This document shows positions 16,837 through 22,815 of a DNA stretch of 64,000 bases, in pieces. Under the pieces are notes generated by a model. That model was given only the letters and a program-made list of their open reading frames with translations. It ran no database searches and was not told the DNA's origin. The translations under genes and the position numbers were made by a program. Source of the DNA: a virus; the IMG/VR virus record IMGVR_UViG_3300032401_000001, positions 62,001-126,000 of that record. One strand, written 5' to 3'. Each line of letters opens with the position of its first letter. Positions within the stretch are counted from its first letter, which is position 1.

Positions 16837-16878
16837 GCGACGCGCGACGAGCGTAATCGAAGTCCCCTCTCTTTCACG

Positions 16879-16885
16879 GTACAAG
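16879..16885 (+). promoter_or_regulatory. Phage-type promoter 2 (-10 GTACAAG)
   Basis: GTACAAG at 16879-16885 preceded by a pyrimidine-rich spacer (CCCCTCTCTTTCACG) as in promoters 1, 6 and 7. The -35 region (CGAAGT) is weak. Located 54 nt before the next gene, in a real intergenic gap. Confidence 0.5.
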
Positions 16886-16938
16886 AAAGTGGACGCAGCA
16901 CTCGACGACCGAGCGATGTCTCGGCCAAGGAGACAAGC

Positions 16939-17457
16939 ATGCCCGATCTTTGTCAGAAAGCTCAGCTGAGCCAGCAGATCGTACTGCGCATGATCGCACT
17001 CGAGAAAGAAGTGATCGAGTGGACGAAAGTGATCGAAACGCGCCACAAGGAAGTCGAGCTCAAAGCGACGGCTTTCGAGCTTGAACGCGTGCAGCTCGTC
17101 CAGGAGCTGAACGCGCTGCACGGCAGCAAGACCAAGACCCGGAAGACCAGCGCGAAGCCGATCACCATCCGCACGGCGACCCGCGGCGGCAAGCACTGGA
17201 CGCCCGAAGAGAAGCAGAACCTCGAGAACCACATCGAGCAGCTCATCAACGGTTCGCCTGGGTTCGTGGCGGGCACCGTCGCGCGTCTGCTTCACATTGA
17301 CCCCGCAACCTGTCGTACCGTGATGCAGAGCATGGCGGAGAGAGGCCTGCTGCGCCGAGTCAAGATCGCGGTCACCTTCGGCCACGGCATGACGCGCAAG
17401 ATGCCGGGCTACGCCCGGTCGCTGCGGGTGGTAGCGAACGTGGAGAAAGCCGCGTGA
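16939..17457 (+). CDS. Coiled-coil plus winged-helix-like protein, 172 aa
   Basis: Residues 1-65 form a long helix with heptad-like Leu/Ile spacing. Residues about 90-150 (HWTPEEKQNLENHIEQLING...VARLLHIDPATCRTVMQSMAERGLLRR) look like a winged helix-turn-helix. Likely a dimeric DNA-binding regulator. The stop overlaps the next start. Confidence 0.7.
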   Translation: MPDLCQKAQLSQQIVLRMIALEKEVIEWTKVIETRHKEVELKATAFELERVQLVQELNALHGSKTKTRKTSAKPITIRTATRGGKHWTPEEKQNLENHIEQLINGSPGFVAGTVARLLHIDPATCRTVMQSMAERGLLRRVKIAVTFGHGMTRKMPGYARSLRVVANVEKAA

Positions 17458-18257
17458 GCGCGGGTGGTGGCCAGTCGATTGCCTTCGACGGGGCCATCGA
17501 CTTCTTCAATGGTTGCCGTCCAAAGCGCATCGGCTGCGCCGGTTGTCCAGCGTGTCGACTACTGACGCAACACGGCATACCATTGGGCGTCGTCTACCGC
17601 AATACGGTGTGGGAGTGGCAGAAGATCCACAACCGGGACCGCGTCAAGCCCCACGGCCTCTACCTCCTGTGCTCGACCAGCGACTTCTTCATCGAAGACG
17701 GGGAACTGTGGTGGTCGGAGATCGTCGAGCTGCTCGGGTCGCGCCTCGACGTGACGTTCGTAGCGCTGACCAAGCGCCTCGAAGTTGCTCAGCGCTTCGT
17801 TACCCGGTTCGGTGCCTTGCCGAACCTGTGGCTTGGAGCGTCAGCGGAGAACCAAGAGATTCTCGAAGAACAAGTCGCGCAGTTGTACACCCTTCCCGCC
17901 GCGGGATACGTCCTCTCGCTACAGCCACTGCTGGCGCCGCTGGACCTCGCCACGAGTCTCGACAATCCGCGTCTGAATTACGTCATCACGGGCTGCGAAT
18001 TCGGTGACCACGCTCGTCCCTGCGAGAAAGCGTGGATCGATAGCATCGAATTCCAGTGCCAGCGCCAGCAAATCGACTACTTCGTTACTCGCTGGCGAGA
18101 TGAACAAGGCCACATTCAGACGAATCACTGCCGCAACAACCGGGGTGGCAACCACTGGGAATACCCTGGATTCAACTCCAACGCGAAGAACGAGCCGACC
18201 GTCGGCAGCATGGTGGCTGCAGTACAGTCGCGCCGGAGCGCAAGGCAACGTGGATGA
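17454..18257 (+). CDS. DUF5131 / phage Gp37-Gp68 family protein, 267 aa
   Basis: GTG start in a GTGA overlap. The N-terminal CRPKRIGCAGCPACRL, internal TKRLEVAQRF...NLWLGASAENQE, LSLQPLLAPLDL, then VITGCEFGDHARPCEKAWI and FVTRW follow the order of conserved motifs in the Gp37/Gp68 (DUF5131) family found in many phages and some bacteria. The N-terminal cysteines suggest a metal or iron-sulfur site. The reaction is not established. In typical members the second half reads GGESG; here it is GCEFG. Confidence 0.85.
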   Translation: MSAGGGQSIAFDGAIDFFNGCRPKRIGCAGCPACRLLTQHGIPLGVVYRNTVWEWQKIHNRDRVKPHGLYLLCSTSDFFIEDGELWWSEIVELLGSRLDVTFVALTKRLEVAQRFVTRFGALPNLWLGASAENQEILEEQVAQLYTLPAAGYVLSLQPLLAPLDLATSLDNPRLNYVITGCEFGDHARPCEKAWIDSIEFQCQRQQIDYFVTRWRDEQGHIQTNHCRNNRGGNHWEYPGFNSNAKNEPTVGSMVAAVQSRRSARQRG

Positions 18258-18463
18258 CAACTGCAGAAAGACGTGATCGGTTGACGCAGGCGCAGCAGCT
18301 AATCACTGAAGTGCGAGAGGACCTCGATACTCAGGGCTCGGCGTGCACGACGTGTGGGTTGAAGCGTTACGCCAACTGGTCCGAGTACCTGCTGCACACG
18401 CAGCTGGCCGGGATGAGCACTCGTCTGCAGAGCTTGATCACGAAGTTCCTGCCCCCCGCATAA
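18254..18463 (+). CDS. Hypothetical protein with one CxxC, 69 aa
   Basis: Overlaps the previous gene (ATGA). Helical, with ACTTCGLKRY in the middle. Followed by a strong terminator. Confidence 0.65.
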   Translation: MTTAERRDRLTQAQQLITEVREDLDTQGSACTTCGLKRYANWSEYLLHTQLAGMSTRLQSLITKFLPPA

Positions 18464-18467
18464 CCAG

Positions 18468-18506
18468 CGTCGGGCGCCTACTACGGGCGCCCGACGTTTC
18501 CCTTTA
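18468..18506 (+). terminator. Intrinsic terminator
   Basis: The 11-bp stem CGTCGGGCGCC / GGCGCCCGACG is followed by TTTCCCTTTA. It ends the 16939-18463 unit. Confidence 0.8.
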
Positions 18507-18520
18507 GCGAAAGTGAAGCG

Positions 18521-18796
18521 ATGACCAAAATCAAGAAGGCCAAGCTGACGCCGCCTGACCCCAAGCGCTGCCAGGCCGAATGGCGCGGCGGGTCTTTCAT
18601 GACTCTCGGACCTCGACAGATGGAGCGCTGCGAAGACCCACCGGTCGTCATCGTCAAGGAGCTGAAATCCAGCGAGAAAGATGGGCAGTGCGGCGCGATG
18701 AGCCTGTGCCCCGCCTGCCTCACCAAGTTCCTGGCGATGGCCCAGAAGGAAGGCCGCGGCGCGAACTACGAGTTCACGGCCGTCCCCGCGTCGTGA
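18521..18796 (+). CDS. Hypothetical protein with three Cys, 91 aa
   Basis: Follows the terminator. Lys-rich N-terminus; CGAMSLCPACL in the centre. Directly upstream of tri-CxxC copy 17, which it overlaps by 4 nt (GTGA). Confidence 0.7.
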   Translation: MTKIKKAKLTPPDPKRCQAEWRGGSFMTLGPRQMERCEDPPVVIVKELKSSEKDGQCGAMSLCPACLTKFLAMAQKEGRGANYEFTAVPAS

Positions 18797-19065
18797 CCTG
18801 CGACCGCTGCCCCGTCGCGCTGCTCTGCTTGGGCGACCAGCTGCCTACCTCACGGGGGAAGTGCCGCGTCTGCGGTTGCACGGTGGTGGTGCTGGAGAAC
18901 AATCACGAGACTGGTCGTGGTCGCGTCACGCTGCTGCGTTGCCCACCGGAACGCGATGCTGAGCTGGGACAACCGTGGGAAAGCTGCCACCGTTGCATGG
19001 ACGTACGGCAGAGGTGGCTGCTCCACGTCGATCGAACCGACATCGAGGATCTCCGTGACCTGTGA
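18793..19065 (+). CDS. Tri-CxxC family protein, copy 17 (90 aa)
   Basis: GTG start; the long frame from 18580 is a shadow. C3-x2-C6-P-V-A-L-L-C12, central CRVCGC, third CHRC. The C-terminus IEDLRDL matches copies 10 and 11. Confidence 0.8.
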   Translation: MTCDRCPVALLCLGDQLPTSRGKCRVCGCTVVVLENNHETGRGRVTLLRCPPERDAELGQPWESCHRCMDVRQRWLLHVDRTDIEDLRDL

Positions 19066-19315
19066 CCACTGTCCGGTGAGCCTGTGCTGCCTCGGTGACC
19101 GGCTGCACCTCTACAGCATCTGCCCTCGCTGTGAACGCGTAGTCATTCAACTCCACGAGCAGGTGCGCGCTCAGCCACCCTACGGTGACTACCTGGTGCT
19201 GCGCTGCGAAACTCTACGGCAGCACGGCAGTGTCAATCAACTGGGGGCCGGTTGTCCCCTGTGTCAGCCCGGCACCTTCGGCTGGGAGAAGAACCATATC
19301 GAAGTGCTGGAGTAA
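19055..19315 (+). CDS. Tri-CxxC family protein, copy 18 (86 aa)
   Basis: The GTG start overlaps copy 17 by 11 nt through the same junction seen between copies 10, 11 and 12. C3-x2-C6-P-V-S-L-C-C12, central CPRC, third GCPLCQPGTFGW. Confidence 0.8.
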   Translation: MTCDHCPVSLCCLGDRLHLYSICPRCERVVIQLHEQVRAQPPYGDYLVLRCETLRQHGSVNQLGAGCPLCQPGTFGWEKNHIEVLE

Positions 19316-19321
19316 CCGCGG

Positions 19322-19681
19322 ATGACCTGCGACCAGTGCCCGATTTCACTGCTCTGTCTCGGGAACCAGCTCGCGCTGCACGGTCAGACGGGCATGGTGT
19401 GCTTCCACTGCTGGCGCTTCTTCACCGCCTTCGGTGAATGTACCTACGCCCTGCATTGTGAACCCCGCACACAACGTCGTCACCAGCATCGGCACTACCA
19501 CTTCGCCGAAGACCCGCAGGATCACCACGCTCAGCTTCAATACAGCAGTTGTCACCTGTGTGGCCCAGCGCCAGGACGACCGATCTACGACATCTGGGGG
19601 TACGACGACCACGGCGTCGCCACACTGCTCTACCAGGTGCCACGACCCGGTGACTGGGGCTACCACTCGAGGTTCCTATGA
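19322..19681 (+). CDS. Tri-CxxC family protein, copy 19 (119 aa)
   Basis: C3-x2-C6-P-I-S-L-L-C12, central CFHC, third CHLCGPAPG. His-rich middle (HQHRHYHF). A few bases separate it from copy 18 rather than the usual overlap. Confidence 0.8.
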   Translation: MTCDQCPISLLCLGNQLALHGQTGMVCFHCWRFFTAFGECTYALHCEPRTQRRHQHRHYHFAEDPQDHHAQLQYSSCHLCGPAPGRPIYDIWGYDDHGVATLLYQVPRPGDWGYHSRFL

Positions 19682-19992
19682 GCACTGCTGCGAAGACCAA
19701 GAAGCCACCCAAATTCTCCCCGCGGCTGAAGCAGGGCACCGTCGGTGCCATCGTGCGCTATTGCGGCCACGAAGGGACGTTCGTCGCGGACATTCTGTTG
19801 GTCGCCGGCGCTGCGGTGGTCCGCGCGCCCGGCCCGGTCAACGGCGAGAACTTGAATCGCGACCCGGTCTCCTACCGCTGGGCCACGCATTGGCTGCTCG
19901 ACTTCCCTTGCGCCGGCTACTGGCGTCCGGATCAGGGAACGTTCGTGGTGCCCCTCAAGCAGGTGCGGGTTCTCCCACCGGAGCCGTGCTGA
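19678..19992 (+). CDS. Hypothetical protein, 104 aa
   Basis: Basic N-terminus, then a compact beta-rich body rich in Gly, Val and Trp. It overlaps both neighbours (ATGA, TGATG). Not recognised. Confidence 0.65.
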   Translation: MSTAAKTKKPPKFSPRLKQGTVGAIVRYCGHEGTFVADILLVAGAAVVRAPGPVNGENLNRDPVSYRWATHWLLDFPCAGYWRPDQGTFVVPLKQVRVLPPEPC

Positions 19993-20306
19993 TGACGTAC
20001 TACCTCTACGCCCAACAGAAGGGCGAAGGCTGCGACTACACCATCGGCTGTGCCCAGGCCATCTACCGGCTCAAGGCTACGTGCCTGGAAGAGCTCGAGG
20101 CGGACGTCAAGCAGGTGTTCGACGAGTACGGCCTCGCCGGCGAGAAAGAGCTCGCCGAGCTGAAGGTCTTCGAGCTCATCGAGACGCCGGTCATGGGCTG
20201 GTATCGCGACTTTCTCGGTGAACGCGCCATCACCGCCGAACAACGGCGGAAAGACGCGCAGCGGGCGGAGCTGGCCCGGCTCAAAGCGGAGTTGGGCGAG
20301 GACTGA
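19992..20306 (+). CDS. Hypothetical protein, 104 aa
   Basis: ATG 19992 in a TGATG overlap. Helical and acidic with a coiled-coil-like C-terminal 30 residues. Not recognised. Confidence 0.65.
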   Translation: MTYYLYAQQKGEGCDYTIGCAQAIYRLKATCLEELEADVKQVFDEYGLAGEKELAELKVFELIETPVMGWYRDFLGERAITAEQRRKDAQRAELARLKAELGED

Positions 20307-20310
20307 GGCT

Positions 20311-20622
20311 ATGGCTTGCGCCGAATGTCCCCTGTCGCTGCCGTGCTTCAGTGGTCACCTGGCACTCAAGGATCTCGGGATCTGCTACCACTGTCGCAGT
20401 GTCGTGCTCTACGACCAGAACTGGAATCAAGTGACGCGGCACGGCTGCGGCAATCTGGCGCAGCTGGAGCGCGCGTTGCAGCGTCCCTACGTGCCGACCA
20501 CGCTCATGAACATCGATCGGCACGAAATCTACGAGTACTCGGTGCTCTGTCAGGAGTGCCGCGCTCAAGGCCGACGCTCGACGCTGGATTTGATCTTCGA
20601 GGCTGAACAGAAAATACTATGA
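20311..20622 (+). CDS. Tri-CxxC family protein, copy 20 (103 aa)
   Basis: C3-x2-C6-P-L-S-L-P-C12, then FSGHLxxxxxGIC and central CYHC, third CQEC. The FSGHL segment is shared with copy 21 and resembles the WSGHL of copy 1. Confidence 0.8.
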   Translation: MACAECPLSLPCFSGHLALKDLGICYHCRSVVLYDQNWNQVTRHGCGNLAQLERALQRPYVPTTLMNIDRHEIYEYSVLCQECRAQGRRSTLDLIFEAEQKIL

Positions 20623-21074
20623 CCAGCACCTGCGCGACCTGTCCGCTATCGTTGCAGTGCTTCAGCGGTCACCTCGAAGCTCGCAGCGTCGGGTTGTGCT
20701 TCCACTGCGGCAGCGTGGTGATGTTCGTCGGGGCTGCTCTCAACGTCACCATGCTCACCGGGCAGACGATCACGCGGCGCCACGAGATCGACACGCACCG
20801 CTGCCATAACCCGCTGCAGTTCCTGGATGCCGTGCAATACCCGGTCAGCTACTTTAAGGACAGCAGTCTCTTCGGCGTCCCGCAGTTGATGCCGATCAGG
20901 TTTGATCCGCCGCTCATGTGGCCCGACGTCAGTGAGATCGCCGTGATCTGCACGGCGTGCCGGGAAGCTCACCAGCAGGAAGAGCGACGCCAACGACCAC
21001 GACTCATTCTGCCACGACGATTGTCACAGCCACTGCCATGGCCACTGGTGTTGACTCCCACTGGTGCCAAGTGA
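20619..21074 (+). CDS. Tri-CxxC family protein, copy 21 (151 aa)
   Basis: C5-x2-C8-P-L-S-L-Q-C14 with FSGHL, central CFHC, a longer middle than in other copies, third CTAC, then a basic Pro-rich tail. Longest member. Confidence 0.8.
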   Translation: MTSTCATCPLSLQCFSGHLEARSVGLCFHCGSVVMFVGAALNVTMLTGQTITRRHEIDTHRCHNPLQFLDAVQYPVSYFKDSSLFGVPQLMPIRFDPPLMWPDVSEIAVICTACREAHQQEERRQRPRLILPRRLSQPLPWPLVLTPTGAK

Positions 21075-21352
21075 CGTGTGACCAGTGCCCGCTGTCGCTC
21101 AGCTGCTTCAGTGGCTACGCCCTGGCGAGCGCGGAGCACTGTGCTCGTTGTAAGCACTGGCGCGTGATCCTCTGCCCCATCGGAGACCTGCGCGACGTGC
21201 GCCAGGCGAAGTTCTACTTCGTTGAGTGCCCTGAAGACGGACCGTGGCAGTCGCTGAGACCCACGACGCTGCGGGAATGGTGGTGCCTCGAATGTGATCC
21301 GGCGCACTATGATCGGCTACTGCCGGATCGTTATCCCGTGCTACTGAGGTGA
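21071..21352 (+). CDS. Tri-CxxC family protein, copy 22 (93 aa)
   Basis: GTG start in a GTGA overlap. C3-x2-C6-P-L-S-L-S-C12, central CARC, third CLECDPAHYD (compare CVECDPLHW in copy 8). Last copy before the hairpin-rich region. Confidence 0.8.
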   Translation: MTCDQCPLSLSCFSGYALASAEHCARCKHWRVILCPIGDLRDVRQAKFYFVECPEDGPWQSLRPTTLREWWCLECDPAHYDRLLPDRYPVLLR

Positions 21353-22033
21353 TGGCATCAGGCCACGCAGCGCGGAGCGGGCGTGGGCGATGGGCATCGC
21401 TGACAACGACAACGCTGCTCGAGCATCGCCAAGACGGTGTCGACGCCACGTCGACGCGGTGACGAAGACGTCGCCGTGATGCCTGGTCCAGACTCGATCT
21501 GGGGGGACCGCTACGCTACCCCCAAGATCCAGTCCGGCTGGTTGCCTGCGAGACCCAGTCGGCGAGGGTACTGCCTCTCGCCGACTCGGTCTCACGGGCG
21601 CCAACCAACGCAGGAGCAGCACGTTCTACATCCGGGTCACCCGTCGGAAACGTAGGAACGCACACCGTTCGTGAGTGCCTGAAGTGCGCACTCAGTCGCT
21701 GCTACAGCGACCAGGCGGCTGCACGCTTGCCTGACGACATGCCCGGGCTCGGACTTCAGCAGCTTCTGGCTTCGCCGCCAGCGCTGAAGTCCGCCGGCTC
21801 GAACCTACGGACCTCCTGTGGAGGTCCGCGGTTCGAGTCGGGCGCCCTATAGCGCTCCGCGCGGAGCTCCTTTTCGGCCTCCAGTGGGCTGCCGCTTCCG
21901 GCCGCAGGAGCTCCTGCTACGCGCTAACGCAGGAACGGTTGCAGGGCCGCCACCCCGCGGGCTTCTCCTTTCACCGCGGGGTGGCGGTGCCGCGCGCCGT
22001 CGGAACGAGAGGGCCGAAGACGCGCGGCTTTTT
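21353..22033. ncRNA. Gene-free hairpin-rich region 2 (candidate large structured RNA)
   Basis: About 680 nt without a credible ORF. Strong hairpins follow one another: 21550-21593 (about 17 bp), 21751-21792 (10 bp plus an inner 5 bp), 21798-21837 (8 bp plus 8 bp), 21946-21987 (14 bp). A GCCG...CGGC hairpin with TTTTTA closes the region near 22015-22033. The density of perfect stems suggests a folded transcript. Confidence 0.5.
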
Positions 22034-22035
22034 AG

Positions 22036-22042
22036 GTATCAG
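22036..22042 (+). promoter_or_regulatory. Phage-type promoter 3 (-10 GTATCAG)
   Basis: GTATCAG followed by GAAGAG, directly after the terminator-like hairpin and 20 nt before the next ATG. The -35 box is not clear. Confidence 0.45.
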
Positions 22043-22061
22043 GAAGAGAAAGGAGAATGTC

Positions 22062-22454
22062 ATGAAGGTGCGACTGTTGCAGCACTTCTTCACCGCCGGG
22101 GGACACTCGATCCCGCTGGCGACGTCGGTTCCCGACGATCTCGAGAAGGCGTACCAGGCGTTCCAGACGCTCATGGGCGCCGCGTGGGTGCTGCGCGAGG
22201 TGCCGCTGCGGCCCAACTTCGCCAACTGGTTCGCGCACTCCGAGGTGGCAGAGTACTCCAACGACGCGCGGGAGTTCTACGCCGAGTACTGCAACGCGGC
22301 GGGCATCGACCCCAACGTGATGCCCGTCGAGCACTTCGACGAGGTGTGCGTCGCCTTCTTCGGCGAGAAGGGCTGTGGCTACTGTGGGGCCACCGACGGC
22401 TTCAATGAGGAGTACGACGGCTGGCCGCGGTGCAACTGCTGCCAGGGCTGCTGA
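22062..22454 (+). CDS. Hypothetical protein with C-terminal Cys cluster, 130 aa
   Basis: ATG 22062 follows AAAGGAG. Mostly helical, then CGYCGATDGFNEEYDGWP and CNCCQGC at the C-terminus, a likely zinc site. It starts its own transcription unit. Confidence 0.75.
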   Translation: MKVRLLQHFFTAGGHSIPLATSVPDDLEKAYQAFQTLMGAAWVLREVPLRPNFANWFAHSEVAEYSNDAREFYAEYCNAAGIDPNVMPVEHFDEVCVAFFGEKGCGYCGATDGFNEEYDGWPRCNCCQGC

Positions 22455-22456
22455 CG

Positions 22457-22495
22457 CTCCGGCGCTCACCACCCGGTGAGCGTCGTGTTCTTTAC
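22457..22495 (+). terminator. Intrinsic terminator
   Basis: GCTCACC / GGTGAGC hairpin followed by GTGTTCTTT. The T-rich tract merges with palindromic site 3. Confidence 0.6.
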
Positions 22496-22504
22496 GTCGT
22501 AAAG
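22490..22504. promoter_or_regulatory. Palindromic site 3, CTTTAC-GTC-GTAAAG
   Basis: Perfect inverted repeat. Its right half is also the -35-like element of promoter 4. 11,021 bp after site 2. Confidence 0.65.
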
Positions 22505-22526
22505 CGCGCCGCAGTCTCGGTATAAG
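22499..22526 (+). promoter_or_regulatory. Phage-type promoter 4 (GTAAAG-N15-GTATAAG)
   Basis: The -35-like box 22499-22504 and -10-like box 22520-22526 have the same 15-nt spacing as promoters 1, 5, 6 and 7. Overlap with the palindrome suggests the site could act as an operator here. Confidence 0.65.
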
Positions 22527-22565
22527 AAGATGTTCCCGAACCCCACGCTCACGAAAGGAGCGGCG

Positions 22566-22808
22566 ATGCTGGTGAGACAGGGCGGCACCTATTGCATCAC
22601 AGAATGGGACGGCGACACCGCGGTCGTCGAGGTCATGACCGTCGACGGAGAGACCGTCGAAGTCGATGACCGCGGTGAGCCCGAGTTGTGCATTGGCGGG
22701 GATGTGCTGGTGCGCTACGCCAACGGCGAGGTGCTGCGCTCGAGCGCCCAGCACTTCGAGCAGCTGCGGCCGTTCCCGGTGCGGCCGCGCGACACGCCGT
22801 CGGCCTGA
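22566..22808 (+). CDS. Hypothetical protein, 80 aa
   Basis: ATG 22566 has a GAAAGGAG ribosome site; ATG 22530 is too close to the promoter. Small beta-rich acidic protein, possibly a barrel. Not recognised. Confidence 0.7.
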   Translation: MLVRQGGTYCITEWDGDTAVVEVMTVDGETVEVDDRGEPELCIGGDVLVRYANGEVLRSSAQHFEQLRPFPVRPRDTPSA

Positions 22809-22815
22809 CGGGGCT

